Source of the DNA: Solirubrobacteraceae bacterium
Lineage (GTDB): Bacteria > Actinomycetota > Thermoleophilia > Solirubrobacterales > Solirubrobacteraceae
Reading direction: 5' to 3'
Assembly: GCA_019683665.1 (NCBI GenBank)
Contig: JADGIB010000015.1
Coordinates: 1-23,897, forward strand
Length of the DNA stretch: 23,897 bases
The notes beneath the pieces are model-generated. The model was given only the letters and a program-made list of their open reading frames with translations. It was not told where the DNA came from and searched no databases. Below, in pieces: positions 1-8,085 of the stretch. How positions within the stretch are numbered: position 1 is the stretch's first letter; each line of letters begins with the position of its first letter. A program made the position numbers and the translations under genes.

Positions 1-601
1 CGCCGCGGGCGGCCCGCCGCCCCGCCGCGGCGCCGGCGACGAGCCGCCGCGCCGCCGCGCGCCGCCCGACGGCGGCGCCGACCTGGGTGGCGACGACGTC
101 CCACGGCGTGCCGTACGGCGGGTGGCCGGCGACGGTCGGGACGGTCGGCGCGATCCGCGACAGCGTCTCGTAGGCGGACGCGTCGAGGTCGTAGTTGACG
201 ATCGAGATGAGGTCGGGGCGCAGGGCGGCGATCGCCTCGACGTCCGGGGTCGTCTCGTTGGCCAGCAGCCGCGGGCGCGCGTCGCCCAGCGCGGGCCGCG
301 ACCAGGCGCCGACGCCGCGCGTCCACTGCGGGATCCACTGGAGGATCCCGACCGGCGTGACGCCGAGGGCCAGGAGCGTGTCCGCGTCGGTGTAGCCGTA
401 GGCGACGACCCGCTGCGGCGGCGCCTCGATCGTCGTCGTGCCGAACTCGTGCCCGACGGTGACCGGGAAGTCGCCGTCGGCGGTCGCGGCGGTCGCGGCG
501 GGCCCGGTCGCGGGCGGCCCGCCGTCGTCGGCGCCGCAGGCGGCGAGCGCGAGGACGGCGGCGAGCGCGGCGGCGAGGACGGACGGGCGGATCGCGGTCA
601 C
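1..601 (-). CDS. Iron-siderophore ABC transporter substrate-binding lipoprotein (3' part cut by window edge)
   Basis: Binding protein that captures ferric siderophore outside the membrane and delivers it to an ABC permease (FepB/FecB/FhuD-type periplasmic-binding fold). Reading from a GTG at 601 down to base 1 there is an open frame of about 200 residues with no stop, so the C-terminal part lies outside the window. Residues 1-22 are a lipoprotein signal peptide: Arg at 5, a hydrophobic Ala/Leu/Val stretch, and the lipobox LAAC with the lipidated Cys at 22, followed by a Gly/Asp/Ala/Pro linker. The mature part begins with the family-typical FPVTVGHEFGTTTIEA stretch (about residue 45), then RVVAYGYTDADTLLALG, and later LRPDLISIVNYD and YETLSRIAPTVP, all usual in this family. 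The start lies one base after the stop of the siderophore-interacting protein, so they are probably cotranscribed. The permease and ATPase genes are not visible. Substrate identity is inference. Confidence 0.88.
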   Translation of the reverse strand, partial: MTAIRPSVLAAALAAVLALAACGADDGGPPATGPAATAATADGDFPVTVGHEFGTTTIEAPPQRVVAYGYTDADTLLALGVTPVGILQWIPQWTRGVGAWSRPALGDARPRLLANETTPDVEAIAALRPDLISIVNYDLDASAYETLSRIAPTVPTVAGHPPYGTPWDVVATQVGAAVGRRAAARRLVAGAAAGRRAARG

Positions 602-602
602 G

Positions 603-1390
603 TCACTCCCAGCGGTCGGTGTCGCGGTGCTTCCAGTAGCCGAGGACGGAGACCGCCTCGGCGGCGAGGCCGCAGGGCCCCCTGAGGTGGTCGCGGACGC
701 GGCGCATCGCGGCCGCCTCCCCGCCGCCCCAGGCGCGGCCGGTCCCGGGCGGCGGCTCGAGGGCGAGGACGCGGCCGGCCAGCGGGCCGCGCGGCCCGGG
801 CGGGGCGCCGTCGCGGTGGACCCAGTGGACCTCGAGCCGGGCGGCGGTCGGCAGCGGGCGGCGCTCGGCGGCGTCGGCGACCTCGACCACCGCGATCGCC
901 GGGTGCCCGGCCGGCAGCGCGTCGGCGATCGCGGCGAGCGCGGGCAGGCCGGTCTCGTCGGCGACGAGCAGCGTCCAGTCGGCCTCCGGCTCGGCGGTCC
1001 AGTGCGGGCGCGGCCCGGCGACGCCGACCGCGTCCCCGGGGCAGGCCGTGCCGGCCCAGCGGGAGGCGCGGCCGTGGTCGCCGTGGACGACGGCGTCGAT
1101 CGTCAGCTCGCGCGCGCCGGGGTCCCAGGCGCCGACCGTGTAGTTGCGTGCTGGGCCTCGGCCACCCCGGGCGGGAAGCGCCACCCGGGTGCCGGGAGGA
1201 CGAGCTCGCGGCCGGGCGCCGGCCACAGGAGCGTGACGATCTCGCCCGGCTCCTCGACGTGGAAGTCGCCGAGCGGGCCCGCGTCGAGGGTCAGCCGGCG
1301 CATCCGCGGGGTCAGCGCCTCGGCGCGCACGACCGGCGCGACGCCCGTGCAGCGGGGGAACGGGCGTCGGGCCGTCGCCGTCGTCGGCAT
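603..1390 (-). pseudogene. Siderophore-interacting protein (FAD/NAD(P)H ferric-siderophore reductase, ViuB-like), frameshifted
   Basis: SIP-family flavoreductases reduce ferric siderophores in the cytoplasm to release iron. The N-terminal half reads from ATG at 1390 (ALTPRMRRLTLDAGPL, then ELVLPAPGWRFPPG). The C-terminal half is in another frame ending at TGA 603-605: RNYTVGAWDP, which is the FAD-binding R-x-Y-T element, then ADETGLPALAAIADALP (nucleotide-binding region), EVHWVHRDG, GGGEAAAMRRVRDHLRG and the family-typical end VLGYWKHRDTDRWE. The two halves are collinear and together make a normal-length protein of about 262 residues, but the frames join only if one base is added between about 1146 and 1178. 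A C4 run at 1165-1168 is a good candidate: a fifth C would give WRFPPGGGRGPARNYTV. This is either a real disrupting mutation or a homopolymer sequencing error. The downstream binding-protein gene starts one base after its stop. Confidence 0.85.
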
Positions 1391-1408
1391 TAGGCCACCC
1401 TAACAAAT
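1390..1408 (-). promoter_or_regulatory. IdeR/DtxR-like iron box overlapping the -10 and start codon of the siderophore gene pair
   Basis: On the minus strand, bases 1403-1390 read TTAGGGTGGCCTAA, a perfect inverted repeat (TTAGG / CCTAA, 4-base spacer). This matches 12 of 14 positions of the first 14 bases of the DtxR/IdeR consensus TTAGGTTAGCCTAACCTAA, and all ten arm positions. The box lies directly before a siderophore-use gene, where an iron-responsive repressor is expected. It covers a TAGGGT -10 hexamer (1402-1397) and the A of the ATG, so binding would block polymerase. The site is read from sequence; the regulator is inferred. Confidence 0.72.
1397..1402 (-). promoter_or_regulatory. 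-10 element TAGGGT of the siderophore gene pair (probably leaderless)
   Basis: The hexamer TAGGGT fits the actinobacterial TAnnnT -10 pattern and ends six bases before the ATG at 1390. That spacing puts the transcription start at or next to the A of the start codon, giving a leaderless mRNA. No Shine-Dalgarno sequence precedes this ATG, which agrees. It lies inside the iron box. Confidence 0.5.
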
Positions 1409-1461
1409 GGTGGCGGCGCGATCGATCCCGCCCCGCGCCGAGGCTCGCGGCCCCCGGCCGT

Positions 1462-1467
1462 TACGCT
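1462..1467 (+). promoter_or_regulatory. -10 element TACGCT of the mogA-ccm-hem operon
   Basis: TACGCT (TAnnnT pattern) lies eight bases before the ATG at 1476, with no recognisable Shine-Dalgarno between. This suggests a leaderless or nearly leaderless transcript starting the long mogA-ccm-hem operon. No convincing -35 hexamer is visible. The iron box of the divergent siderophore genes is about 55 bases upstream. Confidence 0.45.
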
Positions 1468-1475
1468 GCGCGCCC

Positions 1476-1932
1476 ATGCGCTGCGCGGTCCTGACGATCT
1501 CCACGGGCGTGTCGCGCGAGCACCGCGAGGACGCCAGCGGCCGGCTGCTCGCCCAGCGGGCCGAGGAGGCCGGCTGCGACGTCGACGCGATGGAGGTCGT
1601 CCCCGACGACCTCCCGCTCATCGAGGACCGCCTGCGCCACTACGTCGACGAGGGCTTCGCCGTCGTCCTCACGACCGGCGGCACCGGGCTCACGCCCGAC
1701 GACGTCACGCCCGAGGCGACGCGCCGGGTCGTCGAGCGCGAGATCCCGGGGCTCGCCGAGGCGATGCGCGCCGAGTCGCTGCGCCACACGCCGATGGGCG
1801 CGCTCTCGCGCGGCATCGCCGGCGTCGCGGGCAGCACCCTCGTCGTCAACTTCCCCGGCTCCCCGAAGGCGATCGACGAGGTGTTCGGCGTCGTGGCCCC
1901 GGTGCTGGCGCACGCCGTCGCCACCATCCGCG

Positions 1933-1949
<17 letters not shown>
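1476..1949 (+). CDS. mogA: Molybdenum cofactor biosynthesis protein, MogA/MoaB family
   Basis: MogA/MoaB proteins bind molybdopterin and adenylylate it before molybdate insertion. The 157-residue product is a normal single-domain length. It begins with the family-typical AVLTISTGVS (residues 4-13), carries the nucleotide/MPT-binding TTGGTGLTPDDVTPE at 66-80 and NFPGSPKA at 125-132. I chose ATG 1476 over an upstream in-frame GTG at 1407 because the homologous region begins three residues after this Met and a TACGCT -10 lies eight bases before it. It is the first gene of a plus-strand operon; its last 17 bases overlap the GTG start of ccmA. No other molybdopterin gene is present, so its link to heme and cytochrome genes is positional. 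MogA versus MoaB cannot be settled here. Confidence 0.88.
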
Positions 1950-2615
<666 letters not shown>

Positions 2616-2619
<4 letters not shown>

Positions 2620-3287
2620 GGGTCCTCGCCGCCCTGCTGCGCAAGGAGCTGCGCCTCGAGCTGCGGACGCTCGAGTCCGTGCCCGGCATGATCCTGTTCG
2701 GGGTCACGATCTTCGTCGTCTTCCACTTCGGCCTCGACCGCGCGAGCGTCGAGGGCGACCTCGCCGCGGGCATCCTCGTCGTCACGATCCTGTTCGCCGG
2801 GATGCTCGGGCTGAACCGGCTCTACGTCGCCGACGAGGAGCAGGGCGGCTTCGACGGCTTCCTGCTGGCCCCGGTCGACCGCACCTGGCTGTTCGTGGCC
2901 AAGGCCGGCGCGCTCTTCGCCTACCTCGTCGCGCTCGAGCTCGTCGCCGTCCCCGCCTTCGCGCTCCTGCTGCTGGAGCCGGGGCTCGGCCAGGCGCTGC
3001 CCGAGCTGCTGCTCGTGCTCGCGCTCCTCAACGCCGGGTTCGCGATCATCGCCGCGCTCGTCGGGGCGATCGCCGTGCGCACCCGCGCCCGCGACCTCCT
3101 CGGCCCGCTCATCGCGCTGCCGCTGCTCATCCCGGTCGTCATCGGCGCCGCGCGGCTGCTCGAGCCGCTCCTGCGCGAGGGCGGCGCGGGCGGCCTGGAC
3201 GCGACGTGGCTGGCGATCCTCGGCCTGTACGATCTGGTCTTCGGACTGCTGTCGATCGCAGTCTTCGACCCCCTGCTGGAGGACTGA
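2616..3287 (+). CDS. ccmB: Heme exporter membrane protein CcmB
   Basis: Permease partner of CcmA in the CcmABCD complex of the inner membrane. The 223-residue length matches the family. A cytoplasmic N-terminus (LLRKELRLELRTLES) leads into about six hydrophobic segments; the first loop after helix 2 holds the CcmB hallmark EEQGGFDGFLLAPVDR (about residues 72-87), followed by LFVAKA. The last segment ends with FGLLSIAVFDPLLED. The GTG at 2616 overlaps the ccmA stop by four bases. This position gives a protein starting at the expected place, whereas the longer open frame upstream only shadows ccmA. Seven bases separate its stop from ccmC. Confidence 0.9.
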
Positions 3288-3294
3288 ACCCCGG

Positions 3295-4011
3295 ATGCAT
3301 GGCAAGGGGCTGCGGGGCCTCTCCGTCGCCACCATCGTCGTACTCGTCGGCGCGTTCGCGATCGCGGCGTTCTACGCGCCGCTGGACGCCGATCAGGGCT
3401 TCCGCCAGAAGATCTTCTACCTGCACGTGCCGCTGGCGATCGTCTCGCTCGTCGGCTTCATCGTCGGCGGCCTGCTCGCCGTCCAGCACCTGCGCTCGCG
3501 CGCGTCGATCTGGGACCTGCGCTCCTACGTCGCCATCCACATCTCCCTGATCCTCGGCGTCGCCGTGCTCGTCACCGGGGCGATCTGGGCGAAGACGTCC
3601 TGGGGCGTCTGGTGGCTGTGGGACGAGCCGACGCTCGTCAGCTTCCTCATCGTCTTCCTCCTGTACGCGACGTACACGCCGATGCGCTTCGCGATCGAGG
3701 ACCCCGAGCGCCAGGCGCGCTACGCGTCCGTCTTCGCGATCGCGGGCGGCGCGTTCGTGCCGATCTGCTTCGGCGCCGTCCGCGCCCAGGAGCAGGAGGT
3801 CCACCCGCAGACCTTCGGCTCCGGCGAGCTGCCCGGCCCGATGTGGCTGACGTTCCTCGTCTCGCTCGCCGGGATGGCCCTCCTGTTCGCCACCCTCTAC
3901 CGCTTCGAGATCGAGACGAAGCTGACCCGAGGGCGGCTGCGCGCCCTCCGCCGCCGGCTCCTCGACGACGACGCCCCCGTCCAGCGGCGCTCCGCCGCCC
4001 CCACGATCTGA
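3295..4011 (+). CDS. ccmC: Heme exporter / heme-handling membrane protein CcmC
   Basis: CcmC binds heme at the outer face of the membrane through a Trp-rich WWD motif and flanking histidines and loads it on CcmE. The 238-residue product has six hydrophobic segments. The WWD signature is WGVWWLWDEPT at 103-113; candidate axial ligands are His44 (FYLHVP) and His170 (EVHPQ), one on each side as in the family. The C-terminal tail (about 205-238) is basic. ATG 3295 follows the ccmB stop closely. Its TGA overlaps the next ATG by one base (TGATG). CcmE, the partner accepting heme, is not in the window. Confidence 0.92.
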   Translation: MHGKGLRGLSVATIVVLVGAFAIAAFYAPLDADQGFRQKIFYLHVPLAIVSLVGFIVGGLLAVQHLRSRASIWDLRSYVAIHISLILGVAVLVTGAIWAKTSWGVWWLWDEPTLVSFLIVFLLYATYTPMRFAIEDPERQARYASVFAIAGGAFVPICFGAVRAQEQEVHPQTFGSGELPGPMWLTFLVSLAGMALLFATLYRFEIETKLTRGRLRALRRRLLDDDAPVQRRSAAPTI

Positions 4012-4223
4012 TGTTCGCTGACACGCTCCCCGGTGACCAGGGCAGCGCCTACGTCGCTGCCGCCTACCTGTTCTTCCTCGCCCTCCTGCTCGTCTACCTG
4101 GCGATCATGGGCGTGCGCGTCGCGCGGATGCGGCGCGAGCTCTCCGAGCTCGAGCAGCTCACCCGGGAGCGCCGCGACGCCCCGCCCGCCTCCGAGCAGG
4201 AGCCCGAGCGCCTCCCGACGTGA
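4011..4223 (+). CDS. ccmD: CcmD-like small heme exporter subunit
   Basis: CcmD is a small single-helix protein needed for release of heme-loaded CcmE from CcmABC. This 70-residue product has the expected shape: a short outer N-terminus, a SAYVAAAYLFFLALLLVYLA membrane segment (about 12-31), then a positively charged junction RVARMRRELSELEQL and a charged, probably coiled-coil tail rich in Glu and Pro. The start is the ATG in TGATG at the ccmC stop; the end overlaps the hemA GTG by four bases. CcmD sequences diverge strongly, so the assignment rests mainly on size, topology, the YVAAAY motif and position after ccmC. Confidence 0.8.
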   Translation: MFADTLPGDQGSAYVAAAYLFFLALLLVYLAIMGVRVARMRRELSELEQLTRERRDAPPASEQEPERLPT

Positions 4224-5542
4224 GCGAGGTCCTGTGCATCGGCGTGTCGCACCGCACCGCGCCGATCGCGCTGCGCGAGCGCCTGGCGCTCGGTGACGGG
4301 CGCACCCGCGAGCTCCTGCGCGAGGCCGTCGCGCTCCCGTCGGTGAGCGAGGCGGCGCTCGTCTCGACCTGCAACCGCACCGAGCTGTACGCCGTCTGCG
4401 CCGACCCGGCCGCCGACGAGCGCGCGCTGCTGGCCGTCCTGGCCGGGGGCGCCGGCCTCGACCCAGCCGAGCTCGACGGCGTCCGCTACGCGCCGCGCAA
4501 CTGCGACGCCGCCCGCCACCTCGCCCGCGTCGCGGCCGGGCTCGACTCGATGGTCGTCGGCGAGGCCGAGATCCAGGGCCAGGTGCGCCGCGCCCACCGG
4601 GTCGCCCGCGAGACGGGGACGGTCGGGCCGATGCTGCACCGGACGTTCCAGGTGGCGCTGCAGGCCGGCAGGCGCGTCCGCGCCGAGACGGCGCTGGCCG
4701 AGGGCCGCGCCTCGGTGCCGTCGGTCGCCGTCGGGCTGGCCCGCGAGGTCGTCGGCGACCTGCGCGACCGCCGCGTCGTCGTCATCGGCGCCGGCGAGAC
4801 CGGCGAGCTGACCGCGCAGGCGCTCGCCGGCGAGGGCGTGCGGACCGTCTTCCTGGCCAACCGGCGGGCCGACCGGGCGCGCTCGATCGCCGAGCGCTTC
4901 GGCGGCGAGGTCGTCGCGCTGCATGACCTGCCCGAGCAGTTCGCCGCCGCCGACATCGTCGTCTCGGCGACCGCCTCGCCGCACACGGTCGTCCACGCCG
5001 ACGCGCTGGCCCAGGTCATGGCCGCGCGCGAGGGGCGCCCGCTGCTCGTCATCGACCTCGCCGTCCCGCGCGACGTCGAGCCGGCCTGCGCCGGGATCCC
5101 CGGCGTCACGCTCTACGACGTCGACGCGCTGAAGACCGTCGTCTCGCACACCCTGTCGCGCCGCGAGCGCGAGATCGAGGCGGCCGAGGAGATCGTCGAC
5201 GAGGAGATCGGCCGCTTCGCCCGCTGGATGGGCCAGCGCGACGCGCGGCCGGCGATCGCGGCGCTGCGCGAGCACGGGCGCGCGATCGTCGACCAGGTAC
5301 TGGCCGAGAACGCCGGGCGCTGGGAGACGGCCAGCCCGCGCGACCTGGCGCGCGTCGAGGCGATCGCCCGCGCGGTCGTGCAGCGGCTCCTGCACGAGCC
5401 GACGATCCGCCTGCGCGAGGGCGGCCACGCCCGCCTCGAGCTCGTGCGCGAGCTGTTCGGGCTCGACGACGCCCCGGCCCCGCCGGCGGCCGAGGACGTC
5501 CCCGCCGAGGCGCGCGACAACGTCCGCCGGCTGCGCGGCTGA
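4220..5542 (+). CDS. hemA: Glutamyl-tRNA reductase
   Basis: Catalyses the NADPH-dependent reduction of glutamyl-tRNA to glutamate-1-semialdehyde, the first committed step of C5 tetrapyrrole synthesis. The 440 residues show all three domains: the catalytic domain with GVSHRTAP at 8-15, the nucleophilic Cys51 in STCNRTE and the conserved His100 before LDSMVVGEAEI; a Rossmann domain with GAGETG at 190-195; and the helical dimerisation domain near LAEGRASVPSVAV onward to the C-terminus. The end, after about residue 418, is a low-complexity Pro/Ala/Glu tail. The GTG at 4220 overlaps the ccmD stop (GTGA). The stop overlaps the hemC ATG (TGATG). Location after ccmD couples heme synthesis to heme export. 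Confidence 0.97.
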   Translation: MSEVLCIGVSHRTAPIALRERLALGDGRTRELLREAVALPSVSEAALVSTCNRTELYAVCADPAADERALLAVLAGGAGLDPAELDGVRYAPRNCDAARHLARVAAGLDSMVVGEAEIQGQVRRAHRVARETGTVGPMLHRTFQVALQAGRRVRAETALAEGRASVPSVAVGLAREVVGDLRDRRVVVIGAGETGELTAQALAGEGVRTVFLANRRADRARSIAERFGGEVVALHDLPEQFAAADIVVSATASPHTVVHADALAQVMAAREGRPLLVIDLAVPRDVEPACAGIPGVTLYDVDALKTVVSHTLSRREREIEAAEEIVDEEIGRFARWMGQRDARPAIAALREHGRAIVDQVLAENAGRWETASPRDLARVEAIARAVVQRLLHEPTIRLREGGHARLELVRELFGLDDAPAPPAAEDVPAEARDNVRRLRG

Positions 5543-6402
5543 TGCGGATCGCGACCCGCGGCAGCGCCCTCGCCCTGGCCCAGGCGCGGTGGGTGGCCGC
5601 GCTGCTGGGCGGGGCGGAGATCGTCGAGGTCGTCACGAGCGGCGACCGCCGCCGCGCCGTCGCCGACAAGCGCGAGTGGGTGGCCGAGATCGAGGCGGCG
5701 CTCGCCGAGGGGCGCGCCGACCTCGCCGTCCACTCGGCCAAGGACGTGCCCGCCGAGCTGGCCGACGGCCTGGCCGTCGTCGGCGCGCCGGCCCGCGCTG
5801 CCCCGTGGGACGCGCTGTGCGGCGCGCCGTCGCTCGATGCGCTGCCGCCGGGCGCGCGGGTGGGGACGGCGAGCCTGCGGCGGACGGCGGCGCTGAAGGC
5901 GCTGCGCCCCGACCTCGAGGTCGTCGCCGTGCGCGGGAACGTCGACACGCGGCTGCGGCGCCTGGCCGAGGGGGCGTGCGACGCGCTCGTCCTCGCGCTC
6001 GCCGGGCTGCAGCGGCTCGGGCGCGCCGACGCGGCCGGGTGCGTCCTCGCCGAGGAGGTCGTCCCCGCCGCCGGGCAGGGGACGCTCCTGCTCGAGGCGC
6101 GCGCCGACGACGCGGCGGCCCGCGCGGCGGCGGCCGCGATCACCGACCCGGATGCGCTGCGGGCGCTGCGCTGCGAGCGGGCGCTCGTGCGGGCGCTCGG
6201 CGCCGGCTGCCGCACCCCGGTCGGCGCGCACGCCGAGCCGGCCGGGCACGGGCTGCGCCTGCGCGCGTTCGTCGGCCGGGCCGACGGGTCGGCGTGGCTG
6301 CGCGACGAGCTGGCCGGCGACGACCCGGAGGCGCTCGGCGAGGCGGTGGCCCGGCGGCTGCTGGCCGCCGGCGCGCGGGAGCTGCTGGAGGCGGCGGCGT
6401 GA
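5542..6402 (+). CDS. hemC: Porphobilinogen deaminase (hydroxymethylbilane synthase)
   Basis: Joins four porphobilinogen units into hydroxymethylbilane in the cytoplasm. The 286-residue product is slightly shorter than the usual 300-315. Visible hallmarks are the ATRGSALALAQA start (4-15), HSAKDVP at 64-70 with catalytic Asp68, the cofactor-binding Arg region GTASLRR at 108-114, GNVDTRL at 132-138, VPAAGQGTL at 174-182 and GAGCRTPVG with the dipyrromethane-carrying Cys223. All expected catalytic residues I could check are present, so the shortness looks like trimmed loops and C-terminus. It sits between hemA and cobA/hemD with overlaps at both ends. Confidence 0.96.
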   Translation: MRIATRGSALALAQARWVAALLGGAEIVEVVTSGDRRRAVADKREWVAEIEAALAEGRADLAVHSAKDVPAELADGLAVVGAPARAAPWDALCGAPSLDALPPGARVGTASLRRTAALKALRPDLEVVAVRGNVDTRLRRLAEGACDALVLALAGLQRLGRADAAGCVLAEEVVPAAGQGTLLLEARADDAAARAAAAAITDPDALRALRCERALVRALGAGCRTPVGAHAEPAGHGLRLRAFVGRADGSAWLRDELAGDDPEALGEAVARRLLAAGARELLEAAA

Positions 6403-7850
6403 GCGGGCGGGTCTACCTCGTCGGCGCCGGGCCGGGCGACCCGGGCCTGCTCACCGTCCGCGCCCGCGAGCTGCTGGCGCAGGCCGACGTCGTCCTCGCC
6501 GACCGGCTCGTGCCGCCCGGCGTGCTCGACGGGCTGCGCGCCGAGGTCGTCGACGTCGGCAAGATCGGCGGCGGCGAGCAGGTGCCCCAGGAGGAGACGA
6601 ACCGGCTGCTGGTCGAGCATGCGCGGGCCGGGCGGACCGTCGTGCGGCTCAAGGGCGGCGACCCGTTCGTCTTCGGCCGCGGCGGCGAGGAGGCGCAGGT
6701 GCTGCGCCGCGCCGGGATCCCGTTCGAGGTCGTGCCCGGCGTCACCGCCGGGGTCGGGGCCGCCGCCTACGCGGGCATCCCGGTCACCCACCGCGGGCTG
6801 GCGCCGGCGGTCGCGTTCGTGACCGGCCACGAGGACCCGGGCAAGCCGGGGGCGCAGCTCGACTGGGACGCGCTCGCCGCGTTCCCGGGCACGCTCGTCT
6901 TCTACATGGGGGTGCGCGCGCTGCCGCGGATCGCGGCGCGGCTGACGGCGGCCGGGCGGCCGGGGTCGGAGCCCGCGGCCGTCGTCGAGCGCGGGACGCT
7001 CGGCGACCAGCGCGTCGTCGTCTCGACGCTCGGGCGGATCGCCGACGCCGCCGCGAAGGCCGGGCTGCGCCCGCCGTCGATCACCGTCGTCGGGCCGGTC
7101 GCCGCGCTGGCCCGCGAGCTGGCCTGGCTCGGGGAGGCGCGGCCGCTGTCGGGGCTGACCGTCGCGGTCACGCGCGCCCGCGCGCAGGCGAGCGCGCTCG
7201 CCGGCCGGCTGCGGGCGCTGGGCGCGACCGTCGTCGAGGCGCCGGCGATCGCGATCGAGCCGCTGCCCGTCGAGGTCCCCGACCTGCGCGGCTACGACCT
7301 GCTGTGCGTCACGAGCCCGAACGGGGCGGCGCGGCTGCTGGAGGAGGTCCGCGACGCGCGGGCGCTCGCCGGGCCGGCGATCGCGGCGATCGGGCCGGGG
7401 ACGGCGCGCGCGCTGCGCGAGGGCGGGATCGTCGCCGACGTCGTGCCGGAGCGGGCGGTCGCCGAGGCGCTCGTCGACGCGCTGCGCGACATGCCGGTCA
7501 CCCGCGCGCTCATCGCCCGCGCCGCGGAGGCCCGCGACGGCCTCCCCGACGCGCTGCGCGCCCGCGGCGCGTCGGTCGACGTGCTCGCCCTCTACCGGAC
7601 GGTCGCCGCCCCGCTCGACGACGCGGCCCGGTCGGCGGTCGACCGCGCCGACTACGTCACGTTCACGTCGGCGTCGGCGGTCCGCAACGCGCTCGAGGCG
7701 GGCGCGACGCTGCGCGGCCCGCGGCTCGTCTCCATCGGGCCGGTGACGAGCGCGATGCTGCGCGAGCACGGGCTCGAGCCGCACGTCGAGGCGAGCGAGC
7801 ACACGCCCGACGGGCTCGTCGACGCGCTCGTGGCCGACGCGGCGCGCTGA
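6399..7850 (+). CDS. cobA/hemD: Fused uroporphyrinogen-III C-methyltransferase / uroporphyrinogen-III synthase
   Basis: Bifunctional protein of 483 residues. Residues 1 to about 245 are the SAM-dependent methyltransferase CobA/SUMT: VGAGPGDPGLLT at 8-19, LADRLV at 33-38, GGDPFVFGRGGEE at 87-99 and PGVTAGVGAAAYAGIP at 113-128. Residues from about 250 are the uroporphyrinogen-III synthase HemD: LSGLTVAVTRARAQA at its start, TSPNGAARLL, AIGPGTARAL, then VTFTSASAVRNAL and SIGPVTSAMLREHGL. HemD cyclises hydroxymethylbilane; CobA diverts uroporphyrinogen III toward siroheme or cobalamin. Fusions of this kind are known in actinobacteria and clostridia. The GTG at 6399 overlaps the hemC stop by four bases. 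HemB, often the next gene, is not here; the operon ends against two convergent small genes. Confidence 0.95.
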   Translation: MSGRVYLVGAGPGDPGLLTVRARELLAQADVVLADRLVPPGVLDGLRAEVVDVGKIGGGEQVPQEETNRLLVEHARAGRTVVRLKGGDPFVFGRGGEEAQVLRRAGIPFEVVPGVTAGVGAAAYAGIPVTHRGLAPAVAFVTGHEDPGKPGAQLDWDALAAFPGTLVFYMGVRALPRIAARLTAAGRPGSEPAAVVERGTLGDQRVVVSTLGRIADAAAKAGLRPPSITVVGPVAALARELAWLGEARPLSGLTVAVTRARAQASALAGRLRALGATVVEAPAIAIEPLPVEVPDLRGYDLLCVTSPNGAARLLEEVRDARALAGPAIAAIGPGTARALREGGIVADVVPERAVAEALVDALRDMPVTRALIARAAEARDGLPDALRARGASVDVLALYRTVAAPLDDAARSAVDRADYVTFTSASAVRNALEAGATLRGPRLVSIGPVTSAMLREHGLEPHVEASEHTPDGLVDALVADAAR

Positions 7851-7860
7851 CAGCGCCCGG

Positions 7861-8061
7861 TCAGAGGACCTCGGCGATCGCGAGCGCGAGGACGACGACC
7901 CCGGCGGCGACGAGGACCGTCACGAGCGGCGAGGCGCCGAGGACGACGCCGGCGAGGACGGCGGCGAGGACGGCCGCCGCGACCCCGGCGAGCACGCGCT
8001 CGACGGCGTCGCCCCGGTGGACGGGGCGGCGGCGGCGCGGGGGCGGGACGCGGTCGGGCAC
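7861..8061 (-). CDS. Small hypothetical membrane protein (two predicted helices)
   Basis: I do not recognise this 66-residue product. After a basic N-terminus (PDRVPPPRRRRPVHRGD) it has two hydrophobic stretches, roughly residues 23-42 (VLAGVAAAVLAAVLAGVVLG) and 45-66, the second reaching the C-terminus. Basic residues before helix 1 suggest the N-terminus faces the cytoplasm. It starts at a GTG with a TACGCT hexamer ten bases upstream, and it ends ten bases from the convergent cobA/hemD stop. Codon third positions are almost all G or C, as in neighbouring genes. A hydrophobic frame could arise by chance at this GC content, so it is moderately supported. Confidence 0.5.
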   Translation of the reverse strand: MPDRVPPPRRRRPVHRGDAVERVLAGVAAAVLAAVLAGVVLGASPLVTVLVAAGVVVLALAIAEVL

Positions 8062-8071
8062 GGCGGCCGCG

Positions 8072-8077
8072 AGCGTA
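8072..8077 (-). promoter_or_regulatory. Possible -10 element TACGCT before the small membrane protein gene
   Basis: On the minus strand TACGCT ends ten bases before the GTG at 8061. It matches the TAnnnT pattern seen before several other first genes in this window and lies between the two small minus-strand genes, so the membrane protein may have its own transcript. Confidence 0.35.
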
Positions 8078-8085
8078 CCGCCGCG

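Noticed and set aside
438..1403. A 321-residue plus-strand open frame across the siderophore genes.
   Set aside because: It is antisense to the conserved siderophore-interacting and binding-protein sequences and has no family features.
603..1406. The 267-residue frame from 1406 as an intact siderophore-interacting protein.
   Set aside because: Its first 85 or so residues are Arg/Pro/Ala-rich shadow; the true N-terminal half of the family is in the frame starting at 1390.
5106..7802. A minus-strand open frame of 898 codons, and similarly long antisense frames elsewhere (for example 1846-2499, 4094-5428, 16828-19119).
   Set aside because: They lie antisense to clearly conserved genes and give Arg/Ala/Gly/Asp-rich sequences without motifs. 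At this GC content stop codons are rare in all frames, so length alone is not evidence.
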